DNA of 64,000 bases from Galactobacter caseinivorans (GTDB lineage Bacteria > Actinomycetota > Actinomycetes > Actinomycetales > Micrococcaceae). How positions within the stretch are numbered: position 1 is the first letter of the stretch; the number at the start of each line of letters is the position of its first letter. This document shows positions 9,846 to 18,914 of this stretch, piece after piece. Where the stretch lies: assembly GCF_003640665.1 (NCBI RefSeq), contig NZ_QQXL01000004.1:238858-302857 (forward strand), read 5' to 3'. The notes under the pieces were generated by a model. It made no database searches. It was given only the letters and a program-made list of their open reading frames with translations, and was not told the DNA's origin. Both the position numbers and the translations under genes were made by a program.

Positions 9846-11123
9846 CTAGTGATTGCGGGGCGTATCCAGGGTGTCGAGCGAGGCGGCCTGGAGGGGAAGC
9901 GATCCATCGCCCAGATCGCGGTCCGGCACGGAACCCTTGGGGTCCACCAGATAAATCCGGTGACCCTCATTGCGCAGCGATCGCATGGCCTCCAGCAGCA
10001 TGCGCCGGCTGACCTCGTCCGCGGAGGAAACGCGCGTCAGGTCCAGGGCCACGCCGTAGTTATCGTGAGGCACCTGCTCAAGCCGACGCATGACCCGCTC
10101 GGCACTGGAGAAGCGCAACGGCCCCTGAAGCTCCACAGCGTGAACCGGACCCAACGCCGTCGAACGCATGGTTGCCGTGCGCACCACGTCCTTGGACAGC
10201 GGCGGCGCCTTGAGCAGGTGCATGCCCATGTCCTTGGAGAAGCGCTCAAAGGCCTGCACGCCGCGGACCGAGTTGCCTACATCGTCCAGGCGCGGTGAGA
10301 AGACCGCCGCGCCCACCTGGCCCGGCAGCGCCCCGATGACGCCGCCGCCCACGCCGGACTTGGCGGGGATGCCGACCTGGGTCATCCAGTCTCCCGTGGC
10401 GTCGTACATGCCGCAGGTGGTCAGGACGGAGAGCACCTGCTGCGCCACGTCGGCGTGAACCACGCGCTCCTTGGTCACCGGGTTCACGCCGGAGTTGGCG
10501 AGGGTCATGGCCATGACGGCCAGGTCTCGCACGTCCACGAGCAGCGAGCATTGGCGGGTGTAGCCCTCCACAATCTCGCGCGGGTCCTGCTCAAAGCCGT
10601 CCACGCTGCGCACCAGGTACGCCAGCGAGTGGTTGCGGAAGGCGGTGCTGATCTCCGAGGAGTACACGGCCTGATCAATCTGCAACTGGCGCCCGGCAAA
10701 GGCGGAAAGCCCGCGACGTACCGCCTCGGAGCGCTCGGCGCACGTTCCGTCCGGCATCACCAAAGCGTGGGTCGCAATGGCGCCGATGTTGACCATGGGG
10801 TTGTCCGGGCGCTGTGTCTTGGGATCCAAGGAGGCGGAGTTGAAGGTCTCGCCGCTCGGCTCCACACCGATACGCTCCATCACGGCTTGCACGCCGTTCT
10901 CTTGCAGGGCCAGCGCGTAAACAAAGGGCTTGGAAATGGACTGGATGCTGAAGCGGGTCTCCACTTCTCCCGCGCCGTAAATGGTGCCATCGGCCATACA
11001 CAGGGCGGCCGAGAGCCGGTCCGGGTTGGCCCGGGCCAATTCGGGAATATAGGAGGCCACTTCACCGCCGTCCACGGTGTCGTTGAGGACTTCTTCCAGG
11101 TACGCGGGGATGGGAGATCTCAC
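9846..11123 (-). CDS. glsA: Glutaminase with C-terminal STAS domain
   Basis: Serine-dependent beta-lactamase-fold glutaminase converting glutamine to glutamate and ammonia. 425 residues: the catalytic domain (about 1-300) has the SxxK motif at Ser62-Lys65 (QSISKPF), MVNIGAIA, and the GVGGGVIGALPGQ loop. Residues about 315-415 look like a STAS domain (LDLTRVSSADEVSRRMLLEA), an architecture known for actinobacterial glutaminases. GTG start at 11123. It is divergent from a PLP decarboxylase across 115 bases. Confidence 0.9.
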   Translation of the reverse strand: MRSPIPAYLEEVLNDTVDGGEVASYIPELARANPDRLSAALCMADGTIYGAGEVETRFSIQSISKPFVYALALQENGVQAVMERIGVEPSGETFNSASLDPKTQRPDNPMVNIGAIATHALVMPDGTCAERSEAVRRGLSAFAGRQLQIDQAVYSSEISTAFRNHSLAYLVRSVDGFEQDPREIVEGYTRQCSLLVDVRDLAVMAMTLANSGVNPVTKERVVHADVAQQVLSVLTTCGMYDATGDWMTQVGIPAKSGVGGGVIGALPGQVGAAVFSPRLDDVGNSVRGVQAFERFSKDMGMHLLKAPPLSKDVVRTATMRSTALGPVHAVELQGPLRFSSAERVMRRLEQVPHDNYGVALDLTRVSSADEVSRRMLLEAMRSLRNEGHRIYLVDPKGSVPDRDLGDGSLPLQAASLDTLDTPRNH

Positions 11124-11238
11124 GTGGCCAGTCTAGGGATACGCGCGGCAAGGGACTCACACCCGCCTGGCCGCCGCCCTCTGCTAGCGTTGCTGTGGCC
11201 CAGCGGGTGTGCCGCAGGCTCAACAAGGAGAGTCACCA

Positions 11239-12612
11239 ATGGATCCCATGCGCATGCACGCAAGCACCCCAGAGCAGGCCGCGATTGTTGACTCGGTGCT
11301 GGACTATTCCCGCCGGCGCATGCTCGCCAAGGATGTCCCGCTGGACAAGCCGCTGGCCCCCGCGGAACTGCGCCGCCTGGCCGGCCGCACCATCACCGAT
11401 GAGGGCCTGGGCAACAACCGTGCCCTGGCTGTGTTTGAGCACATTCTGGCCCCGGCCTGCCTCACCGCGAGCCACCCGCGCTACCTCTCCTTCATCCCCA
11501 CCGCGCCCACCACCGCGGCCATCGCCTTTGACCTGGTCGTCTCCGCGTCCGGCCTGTACGGCGGCAGCTGGCTTGAGGGTGCGGGCGCCGTGCATGCGGA
11601 GAACGAGGTGCTCAGTTTCCTGGCCGGCGAGTTTGGCTTCCCGCAGGGAGCCGGGGGCGTGTTTGTGCAGGGCGGCACCATCGGTAACCTTTCGGCGCTG
11701 GTGGCAGCGCGCGACGCCGCGAAGCGTCGCCTCTCCGAGGCCGGAAAGGCCCTGCCGTCGCGCTGGAAGCTGGTCTGCAGCGCAGAGGCGCACTCCTCGA
11801 ATAAGTCCGCCGCCAAGGTCATGGATGTGGACACCATCGCCGTCCCGGCCGGGGCGGACGGGAAGTTGCATGCGGACGCGGTCCGGGCGGCGCTGGAGGA
11901 GCACGGGGACGCGGTTTTTGCCGTTGTGGCGACCACGGGGTCCACCAACTTCGGCATCATTGACGACATCAAGGGCATCGCAGCCCTCAAGGACGACTTT
12001 GACTTCTGGCTGCATATTGACGGTGCCTACGGGCTCACCGGCATCCTGGCACCCGAGGCACGCCACCAATTCAGCGGCGTCGAGCGTGCCGACTCCGCGA
12101 TCGTTGACCCGCACAAGTGGCTCTTTGCGCCCTACGACTGCTGCGCGCTGATCTATCGCGACCCGGAGACCGGGCGGCGCGCGCACACCCAGCACGCCGA
12201 GTACCTGGACACGCTCACGGAGAGCGATGACTACAGCCCCTCTGACTATTCCATCCAGCTCACGCGACGCCCGCGCGGCCTGCCGCTCTGGTACTCGCTG
12301 GCGACCTACGGCGTGCAGGCCTACCGCGACGCGGTCTCCAGCACGCTGCAGCTGACCCAGCGCATCGCTGAGGAGATCCGTCATCGTCCCGGCTTCACGC
12401 TGGTGCGGGATCCGCAGCTCAGCGTGGTGGTGTTTGAACGGGATGGCTGGGAGCGCGAGGACTACGCGCGGTGGTCTGATGGTCTGCTGGATGAGCAGTT
12501 TGCGTTTGTGGTGCCCAGCTCGCACGGCGGCCGGCCCAACACTCGCTTTGCGATCGTGAACCCGCTGACCACGTTTGAGGACCTGGTGCAGATCCTGGAC
12601 ACCATGAAATAG
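11239..12612 (+). CDS. PLP-dependent group II amino-acid decarboxylase
   Basis: Fold-type I PLP decarboxylase of the aromatic-amino-acid/diaminobutyrate/aspartate group, 457 residues. The PLP lysine is Lys293 in VDPHKWLFAP, with Asp261 in HIDGAYG holding the pyridine nitrogen and His185 (AEAHSS) stacking on the ring; GGTIGN binds phosphate. ATG 11239 follows AAGGAG at 11225-11230. HKWL is the DDC-type motif, whereas classical glutamate decarboxylases have a different Lys context, so the substrate is uncertain. Lying next to glutaminase suggests a glutamate-related role, but that is inference. Confidence 0.88.
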   Translation: MDPMRMHASTPEQAAIVDSVLDYSRRRMLAKDVPLDKPLAPAELRRLAGRTITDEGLGNNRALAVFEHILAPACLTASHPRYLSFIPTAPTTAAIAFDLVVSASGLYGGSWLEGAGAVHAENEVLSFLAGEFGFPQGAGGVFVQGGTIGNLSALVAARDAAKRRLSEAGKALPSRWKLVCSAEAHSSNKSAAKVMDVDTIAVPAGADGKLHADAVRAALEEHGDAVFAVVATTGSTNFGIIDDIKGIAALKDDFDFWLHIDGAYGLTGILAPEARHQFSGVERADSAIVDPHKWLFAPYDCCALIYRDPETGRRAHTQHAEYLDTLTESDDYSPSDYSIQLTRRPRGLPLWYSLATYGVQAYRDAVSSTLQLTQRIAEEIRHRPGFTLVRDPQLSVVVFERDGWEREDYARWSDGLLDEQFAFVVPSSHGGRPNTRFAIVNPLTTFEDLVQILDTMK

Positions 12613-12622
12613 GTGCGCCGGG

Positions 12623-13606
12623 TCAGGGCAAGACCACCAGCTTGCCTGTGGCCTGTCCTGATTCCATGAGCCGGTGCGCGTCTTGGATCTGATCCATGGA
12701 GAAGGCTTGGTCCAGCGGGGCCACGGCACTGCCGAGGGCCACATCGTCCAGGAAGCCCTGCAAGATCTGCGCCGGCAGGTCCGCGGCCTCGCCCGCATAG
12801 CCTGTCAGCCGGACCCCGCGCGGCAGGTAGGCGATGGGGTAAAAGTCTGGCACGGTCCACTCGTTGGAGAGCATGCCGGTGAAGCACACGGTGCCGTGCA
12901 CGCGCGTGGCCAGCAAAGTGTCCGGGAGCGTTGGCGTGCCGATCAGTTCGATCGCGCCGTCCACTCCATCAGGAAGGATTGCACGCACCTGCTCCGCGAC
13001 CTTGCCGTTGTCGATCAACACATGGTCCACGCCGAGCTGCGTCAGTGCCTCTGCCTTGGTGGGGTTGCGCGTCGTGGACAAGACGCGCATGCCGAGACGG
13101 TGGCCCAGGACTGCGGCTGCCATCCCAACCGATGAGGTTCCGCCGCGGATCAACAGGCTCTGGCCTGGCTGGGCGTCCAGGCCCACGGTGAGTGAACCGT
13201 AGGCGGTCTGTAGCATCTCTGGGATGGCCCCGAGGACATCCCAGGGCAGCTCTGATTCAAAGGCGATGACCTGCCCCACCGGCACGCAGGTGTATTCGGC
13301 GTAGCCGCCGTCATAGCTGCGGCCCATTCCGCCCATCATGGTCGCAACCTGCTGGCCTATGGGAAAGGTGCCGCTGGGATCCTCGTCGATCACCCCGGCG
13401 GCCTCGATGCCAAGGATGTGGGGGAAGGTGACGTCACTTTCCGCGAGGCCTAGCCGGGTGTGAAGCTCGGAGCGGTTGAGCCCAAAGGCCTTGACCTTGA
13501 TCCGCAGCTGACCAGGCGCTGGTTGCGGGAGCGGCACGTCTCGGATCTGTAACTGCTCGACGCCGCCTGGTGAGCTGAGCACCACGGCTCGCATGGTGGG
13601 GTTCAC
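12623..13606 (-). CDS. Zinc-less MDR/quinone oxidoreductase-type dehydrogenase
   Basis: NADPH-dependent medium-chain dehydrogenase/reductase, 327 residues. N-terminal GroES-like domain (PAPGQLRIKVKAFGLNRSELHTR), nucleotide-binding region LIRGGTSSVGMAAAVLG, and VLSTTRNPTK at the adenosine-phosphate site. Zinc-ligand cysteines of classical alcohol dehydrogenases are absent, which points to the quinone oxidoreductase branch. The GTG at 13606 follows AGGAG; ATG 13594 (MRAVVLSS) is possible. It ends 10 bases from the decarboxylase stop, convergent. The substrate is unknown. Confidence 0.85.
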   Translation of the reverse strand: MNPTMRAVVLSSPGGVEQLQIRDVPLPQPAPGQLRIKVKAFGLNRSELHTRLGLAESDVTFPHILGIEAAGVIDEDPSGTFPIGQQVATMMGGMGRSYDGGYAEYTCVPVGQVIAFESELPWDVLGAIPEMLQTAYGSLTVGLDAQPGQSLLIRGGTSSVGMAAAVLGHRLGMRVLSTTRNPTKAEALTQLGVDHVLIDNGKVAEQVRAILPDGVDGAIELIGTPTLPDTLLATRVHGTVCFTGMLSNEWTVPDFYPIAYLPRGVRLTGYAGEAADLPAQILQGFLDDVALGSAVAPLDQAFSMDQIQDAHRLMESGQATGKLVVLP

Positions 13607-13683
13607 GAGGGGGTACTCCTAATGTTTTTGGGTCTGGGGCTGTTCTCCAGCGTAGACCCGGAAGCTGAGGTAGTCTCGGCACA

Positions 13684-14496
13684 GTGATCGATAGAACCCA
13701 ATTACTTGCCGCCTATGACCAGCAGCTGCGCTCTGAGGCGGAGATGACGGGCACCCTGAGCACCGAGCTGGGCATCTATGAGGGCGGGCAGGGTTTTGTT
13801 TCCTACGCCTCGCTGGCGGATCGGGACGGCCACCTGCCCGACGCCGCTGGGGTGCGCGCGTTGGTCGCTTCCGTTGCCGCGTGGGTGCGTGAGCACCCCG
13901 AACTGGATGAGGTGGAGGTCAAGACCCGGGCGCACGATCACGCGCCGGGCCTGCACCAGGCGCTAGAACAGGCGGGTTTTGCGGCCCAAGCGGCCGAGTC
14001 CGTCATGGTGGGCTCCGCACAGGGGCTGGCCGGCGTTCAGGCTCCGTCAGGGATCACCCTGGAGCAGGCGCAGACGGAGGCTGCCATGATGGCCGCAGCT
14101 CGCATGGAGGACCACGTGTTCGGTACACAACTGGCGGGGCGCATGGTCCCCGAGCTGCTGCGCCGCCAGGCAGCCGGAGAACCGGTGGAGTTGTGGGCCG
14201 CACTCGCGGAGGGCCGGGTGGTCAGCGCGGGCCGGATTGATCCCGTGGCCGGCACCGAGTTTGCCGGGATCTGGGGCGGCGCCACGCTTCCCGAGTACCG
14301 CGGGCGGGGTATCTACCGCGCGTTGACTTCTGCCCGGGTGCAGAGCGTGCTGCGCCGGGGCGTGCGGTGGATCCACTCCGACTCCACGCAGGATTCCCGC
14401 CCCATTCTGGAGCGGGCCGGGTTAGTCAAGGTCACGGAGACGACGCCTTACCTGTGGACGCGAGCCGGTAGCGACGGTGAGTCAACGGAGCGCTGA
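13684..14496 (+). CDS. GNAT-family N-acetyltransferase
   Basis: 270-residue acetyltransferase with the acetyl-CoA pyrophosphate loop LPEYRGRGIYRALT near residue 205 and the following SDSTQDSRPILERAGL segment. The N-terminal half is divergent, as in two-lobed GNATs. The GTG start at 13684 lies 77 bases from the divergent dehydrogenase. Its 3' end overlaps the next, convergent gene by 65 bases. The target is unknown. Confidence 0.8.
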   Translation: MIDRTQLLAAYDQQLRSEAEMTGTLSTELGIYEGGQGFVSYASLADRDGHLPDAAGVRALVASVAAWVREHPELDEVEVKTRAHDHAPGLHQALEQAGFAAQAAESVMVGSAQGLAGVQAPSGITLEQAQTEAAMMAAARMEDHVFGTQLAGRMVPELLRRQAAGEPVELWAALAEGRVVSAGRIDPVAGTEFAGIWGGATLPEYRGRGIYRALTSARVQSVLRRGVRWIHSDSTQDSRPILERAGLVKVTETTPYLWTRAGSDGESTER

Positions 14497-14875
14497 CCCA
14501 CCAGGCCACCGCGGCCACGCCGGCGCAGAGCACCGCGCCAAGTAGGGACGCGACGATCATGGAGTACAGCAGCACCAGGAGCGCAAAGCCAAGGAGCGCG
14601 TCCACGGCCAGGAAGAGCCGTGGCGGCTTGATGAGTTTGCGCAGGGCAGAGGCCAGCGCCTCCGCCACCACAAACCAGAGCGGCACGCCGAGCAGGATGA
14701 TGCCGGTGGCCAGCCACGGCACCAGCGAGCTTCGCAGCTGCGTGGGAATCACCAGAAGGGCGAGCAGCCCGCAGGCAAAGGGAACGCACGCGAGCAGGCC
14801 AACCAGGAGCCATTGCCCCAGGCGAGTCCACCCTCCCTGCGTGCGCGTGTGTCCGTCCCAAGCCGCATGTTCCAT
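14432..14875 (-). CDS. Small four-helix membrane protein, function unknown
   Basis: 147 residues with about four hydrophobic segments (near 22-44, 53-72, 88-110 and 111-128) and short charged ends. No family recognised. Codon use matches neighbouring real genes, which supports a true gene despite its 65-base antisense overlap with the acetyltransferase. The ATG at 14875 is the first good start. Confidence 0.65.
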   Translation of the reverse strand: MEHAAWDGHTRTQGGWTRLGQWLLVGLLACVPFACGLLALLVIPTQLRSSLVPWLATGIILLGVPLWFVVAEALASALRKLIKPPRLFLAVDALLGFALLVLLYSMIVASLLGAVLCAGVAAVAWWVSAPLTHRRYRLASTGKASSP

Positions 14876-14993
14876 TGACCTCAGCCTAGGGCGGCGGGCC
14901 TAGCCGGACCCATGAGTTCCCCGGTAGTCAGGTGGCAGGACGGTCTCGATTCAATGACGGCCGCCCGGCTATGGCCCGGCCGGTGAGCGCCGC

Positions 14994-15488
14994 TTAGAGC
15001 CCCAGCTCCTCACGCAGGCGACGCACGTGGCCCTCTGCTTGCACGTCGTATTCCGCGTGCATCAGGCTCCCGTCCTTGCCCACCACAAAGGTGGAGCGCT
15101 GCGTGCCCGTGAAGGTCTGCTCTCCCATGACCTTGGAGCCGTAGGCGCCGTAGCTCCGCGCCACCGCGTAGTCGGGATCTGAGAGCAGCGTGTAGGTGAG
15201 GTGTTGCGCGTCGCGGAAGTCCCGCAGGGCCTCCGGCTCATCCGGGGAGACGCCAAGCACCAGGTACCCGGCGCCCTGCAGCGAGGCCAGGTTGTCGCGG
15301 AAATCGCAGGCCTCGGTGGTGCAACCCGGGGTGGCTGCCTTGGGGTAGAAGTACACCACCACGCCCCGTCCGGCATCGGCGAGGGACTGCTCAAGCGAAA
15401 CCTGGCCCCCGTCCGCCTCCGTGAGGGTGAAGCTCGGGGCGGTGGTTCCTGCGGACAGGCGCTCAATGTTCTGTGACTGCTGCGGCAT
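14994..15488 (-). CDS. bcp: Thioredoxin-dependent thiol peroxidase (Bcp-type peroxiredoxin)
   Basis: Peroxiredoxin reducing hydroperoxides with thioredoxin, cytosolic, 164 residues. The peroxidatic Cys sits in ATPGCTTEACDFRDN, with the nearby resolving Cys of the PrxQ/Bcp class (CxxxxC). YFYPKA, GVSPDE and STFVVGKDG are family features. ATG 15488 opens MPQQSQNIERLSAG. It is a single-gene unit. Confidence 0.92.
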   Translation of the reverse strand: MPQQSQNIERLSAGTTAPSFTLTEADGGQVSLEQSLADAGRGVVVYFYPKAATPGCTTEACDFRDNLASLQGAGYLVLGVSPDEPEALRDFRDAQHLTYTLLSDPDYAVARSYGAYGSKVMGEQTFTGTQRSTFVVGKDGSLMHAEYDVQAEGHVRRLREELGL

Positions 15489-15580
15489 GTGGACTCCTCG
15501 GGCTGTGGGGCTGGTTCACTCGCCAGCGTATCGCTAGGTGGAGTCCAGTTTCCATGATTAGGAAACATTGCCCAGCAAAA

Positions 15581-15618
15581 AGGGTCTGCCCCGGAGCGAG
15601 TGCTCCGGGGCAGACCCT
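15581..15618 (-). terminator. Strong intrinsic terminator of the surface-protein gene
   Basis: Perfect 17-bp stem (15581-15597 with 15602-15618) and GAGT loop. On the minus strand it is followed by TTTTGC, a short U-tract, 46 bases beyond the surface-protein stop. Confidence 0.85.
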
Positions 15619-15663
15619 GTGTTTGCGACGTGTCACCGCGAGGCGGTGTCAGTCACGGTGTGC

Positions 15664-17490
15664 TCAGTGGCGAGCGCGGCGGCGGGAGAAGCCCACCGTC
15701 AGCAGGCCACCGACCAGCAGCAGAACTGCTACACCCACACCGATGCCGACCGAGGCGCCGGTGTTAGCCAGCGGCGGGGTGGTCGGGGTGGTCGCCGGAG
15801 TGGAATCCACCGGCGTGGTGGCCGGGGTCGTCTCCGGCGTGGTCGGAGGGGCCGTGGTCGGGGGAACCGTCGTGATGGGGTTCTCCAGGGTGACCTCAAC
15901 CGTCTCGCCCTTGGCGATCGTGACCGTGTCCTTGTTGAACTTGGCCTTGCCCCAGGTAGCGCCGTCAACGGTGGCCGGGGCCACCTCAGAGAGCTTCAGC
16001 ACCGCGCCAACGGGCAGCTTGGGGCTGGTGACCTCGGTGCCATCCGCGCGCAACTTCAGCTCGCCGGCGCCGGCCGGGAAGGCATCGCCAGCGGGGTAGT
16101 TGTACTTCACGGTGAACTCGGCATCGGCCGGGATCAGGCTTGCACCGGTGCCGGAGAGAACCTTCTTGGCCTTAAAGAAGCCGGTTTCCAGCGAGGCGGT
16201 GTTGGTCAGCGCGACCACAGTATTGGTCCCGCCCTCCAGCTCAAACTCGGCCTTGTCGAAGACCGGGGCGGCCCAGGTCACCGAGGCGGAGTCCTTGGGC
16301 TTGGCCTCGGAGAGCTTCACCTTGGCGCCAGTCGGGTATTCCTCGCTCTTGAACGACTTAGTGGCAGAGACGGTGGCGTCCGCATCTGCCAGCACAGTGC
16401 CGGTGGAGCTGGTCACCACGTAGTGCACGGTGAACTCGGTATCTGCAGAGACGATGGCGTCGCCGGTGACCTTCTTGTTGATCGTGAACGTGCCGACGTT
16501 GTCACCGATGCCGGTGCCGCTGCCACCCTGCTTCTTCACGACATTGCTGACCTCGATCACGTCCTTGGAGCCCACCTTGATGGTGGCCTTGTTGGTGTAG
16601 GTCGTCGTGTTGCCCTCAGTGCTGCTGTTGCTGCTGGCGGCAAGCTTCATCTGGATGCGGTAGTACTTGCCCTGCTCAGCGGTCCACTTGGCGGTGTAGG
16701 GCGGGCCGTCATCAAAGCTCACGCGGCTGCGGTCCGTTTCCGACCATCCGTCGGGGTAGCTTCGGCCGGACTCGTGCTCCGTGACCGTGGAGGTTTCCTG
16801 GACAACAAAGTCGGAGTCCGCTTTCAGCTCCTGGCCATCCCCGGGGGTGTCGGTGACAACGATTTCCTCGCCCGCGGTCATGCCGCCCACGGGGGCGGGA
16901 ATCTCGATGTACCACCACACGTCGTTGTTGACCTTGTCATAATCGCCAAACTTCTGGCCGGACCAGCCCGTGAACTCGCACCGCTCGGTGCACTTGTCGG
17001 GCTTGACCGTGACGGTCGTCTTGCCCTCAACGTTCTTGAAGGTGAAGTCCTTGACCTCTTCTTCCGAGTTGTTCAGCTGCGTGCTGGCCCAGAAGGTGAA
17101 AGTTCCGCGCAGATTGCGCGGGTTCGTGTCGATGTAGTCGTCATTGACGCTGCAGTCCAACGTGGTCTTGGTGACCACACACTTTCCCATGGGCTTGCCG
17201 GTGTCGGTAGCCTTCAGATCAAAGGTTTCCGCGAGGCCCTGCAACTCCACGGGGAGCGCCAGCGTGAAACCTGCCGGCTTGGTGGGGTAGTTCGGCAAGG
17301 ACCACTCGCCGGTCAACTCGCTCTTCTTGCCGTCGGTGATCGTGGTCTCCACGAACTTCACGTTGGAGACGGTGCCATTCGTTTCGTATGGCGCTGCCGC
17401 GAAGGCTGCGGACGGGACTGCTGCGAGTCCCAACACTGCTAAGGCGCCGGCTGCAAGCACGGCCCAGATCGATCTTGTGCGTTGACGCAT
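15664..17490 (-). CDS. LAxTG-anchored cell-surface protein with DUF5979-like repeats
   Basis: 608-residue secreted wall-anchored protein. A signal peptide (about 1-32, cut after AFA) is followed by an adhesin-like domain (about 33-300), two related Ig-like repeats of DUF5979 type (about 305-410 starting GTFTINKKVTG, and 412-510 starting TGFFKAKKVLSG), a Thr/Pro-rich stalk (about 520-573), then LANTG at 574-578, a hydrophobic helix and the tail SRRRARH. LANTG fits the LAxTG signal of class E sortases. The open frame reaches 17586, but the ATG at 17490 starts the signal peptide. No sortase gene is in the window. Likely role: adhesion or surface coat. Confidence 0.85.
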   Translation of the reverse strand: MRQRTRSIWAVLAAGALAVLGLAAVPSAAFAAAPYETNGTVSNVKFVETTITDGKKSELTGEWSLPNYPTKPAGFTLALPVELQGLAETFDLKATDTGKPMGKCVVTKTTLDCSVNDDYIDTNPRNLRGTFTFWASTQLNNSEEEVKDFTFKNVEGKTTVTVKPDKCTERCEFTGWSGQKFGDYDKVNNDVWWYIEIPAPVGGMTAGEEIVVTDTPGDGQELKADSDFVVQETSTVTEHESGRSYPDGWSETDRSRVSFDDGPPYTAKWTAEQGKYYRIQMKLAASSNSSTEGNTTTYTNKATIKVGSKDVIEVSNVVKKQGGSGTGIGDNVGTFTINKKVTGDAIVSADTEFTVHYVVTSSTGTVLADADATVSATKSFKSEEYPTGAKVKLSEAKPKDSASVTWAAPVFDKAEFELEGGTNTVVALTNTASLETGFFKAKKVLSGTGASLIPADAEFTVKYNYPAGDAFPAGAGELKLRADGTEVTSPKLPVGAVLKLSEVAPATVDGATWGKAKFNKDTVTIAKGETVEVTLENPITTVPPTTAPPTTPETTPATTPVDSTPATTPTTPPLANTGASVGIGVGVAVLLLVGGLLTVGFSRRRARH

Positions 17491-17735
17491 CAAAGCATCT
17501 ACCCCCCCTGTGTGGTCATCGGCGCGGCAAAACCGCTTGGCGACGACATGCAGGGGCCCCCAATGGCCGCGGAAGAGCGTTCCCATTCACGCTCCAGCCG
17601 CGTACTCGGCGCACAATGCGCCAAGTCCCCCACTTCATTGATCCAAAAATAACACGGTTACGGCGCCCACAGGGGGCGGATTCTGAGATTTGCCTCACAA
17701 CCCGAGTTACCCTACGTGCGCTACCCCACACATCA

Positions 17736-18845
17736 CTATATATCCCCCCATGCCAGAAATCCCGCCATCAGTGGATCGGTGATCACCACCGCCTCCCCCG
17801 CCACGGTGGCGGGCGTTGCTGTGGCCCAGACGGTGGGGTCATGGGGCACCCGCAATACCAGCGTGGCGCTGTCCAGTTCCACCCGCTGGAACCCGGCCGA
17901 GGCCAGGTCCACTTCCGTTCGGACCAGGACGCAGGCCGGCCCGTTGTCAACATGCGGCTCCACGCCGTGGCTACGCAAGGCAATGGAGCCGCTCACCAGC
18001 GGCCACGCGCCCTCGCGCTGGGCCACCAGCACGGCCGCCCTGGCCTGCTGCAGCGGCGGTAGAGGATGCCACCATCCCGTCACCACCCCGCCGGGGCCGG
18101 AATAGGCGCCGTCCCATGCCGCACGCAGTTGCGGCCCGTTCACAGCCGACCACGCGCCGTCGGGCGCTCGGTGTACCCAACCGCCCCATTGCTGCAGCGC
18201 GCGGCCCACGGCCTGCCGCGAAACCCCCAGCACGTCAGAAAGCCGGCCCACTGGCTGCGGACCGCGCAGCAGGAGCAGGCGGGCCACGGCCCAGCGCGTC
18301 CACGCCGGCCGCCCACCGGTGTGCGGCAGCGGCGCTGGCTCGGTGCTGTGCCCGACGCCGTGGGGAGACACCGCGCGCGAGCCCGCGACTCCAGGGGGCA
18401 GGGGAGCGGGGGCCGTCGCGGGGGCAACGGCACCGAGCCGGTCGCGGCGACGGGGGGCATCGGCCGGCGCGCCCATGCCAACAGCCGCGTAAGAGACACC
18501 ATTGATCAGCGCCTCCGGCCCGTCCCAGAGCAGCAGGTCCCAGCGGCCAAGCCGCGCGGCGCTGATCACGCCGGGGGAGGCGGACGGGGCCACGAGGAGC
18601 GCACGCTCCCCGCCGTGCTGGTCGCCGCGCTTGCGCGCCTCAGAGAGCGTGATGCGGCCGCGATCCCCGCGCAGGGTGCGCACCGCCGGGCGCGAATTGG
18701 GGAGGGTAAAAGCCCAGGTGTCTGCGCTCTTGTGGCCCAAGCGGAAGCCAAGGGAGCGCAGCGCCGCCTCGCTCGCGGTCGCGACCTCTTCCAGCACTGT
18801 GCTCACTTCCTCTGGGGCAGGGAAGTCCAAGCATCTCAGGTGCAC
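17736..18845 (-). CDS. Protein with central winged-helix/HTH segment, function unknown
   Basis: About 369 residues from GTG 18845; GTG 18797, with GAGGAA upstream, is a good alternative. Residues about 180-215 form a helix-turn-helix (ARLLLLRGPQPVGRLSDVLG, then SRQAVGRALQQW). The flanks have no recognised domain; the C-terminal part (SGSIALRSHG, VITDPLMAGF) is reminiscent of nucleotidyltransferase-like antitoxin partners, but I cannot assign it. It is divergent from the CoA transferase, with an imperfect palindrome GTGTTTACAC at 18861-18870. Confidence 0.6.
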   Translation of the reverse strand: MHLRCLDFPAPEEVSTVLEEVATASEAALRSLGFRLGHKSADTWAFTLPNSRPAVRTLRGDRGRITLSEARKRGDQHGGERALLVAPSASPGVISAARLGRWDLLLWDGPEALINGVSYAAVGMGAPADAPRRRDRLGAVAPATAPAPLPPGVAGSRAVSPHGVGHSTEPAPLPHTGGRPAWTRWAVARLLLLRGPQPVGRLSDVLGVSRQAVGRALQQWGGWVHRAPDGAWSAVNGPQLRAAWDGAYSGPGGVVTGWWHPLPPLQQARAAVLVAQREGAWPLVSGSIALRSHGVEPHVDNGPACVLVRTEVDLASAGFQRVELDSATLVLRVPHDPTVWATATPATVAGEAVVITDPLMAGFLAWGDI

Positions 18846-18914
18846 CGGCTCGCAACCCAACGTGTTTACACTTGGCACGCCGGTGGTGCTGTTGCGGAGG
18901 GGCTGGAGGCGCGG

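Noticed and set aside
11239-12612. Calling the decarboxylase GadB
   Set aside because: The PLP-lysine context DPHKWL is of the DDC/diaminobutyrate type, not that of classical glutamate decarboxylases.
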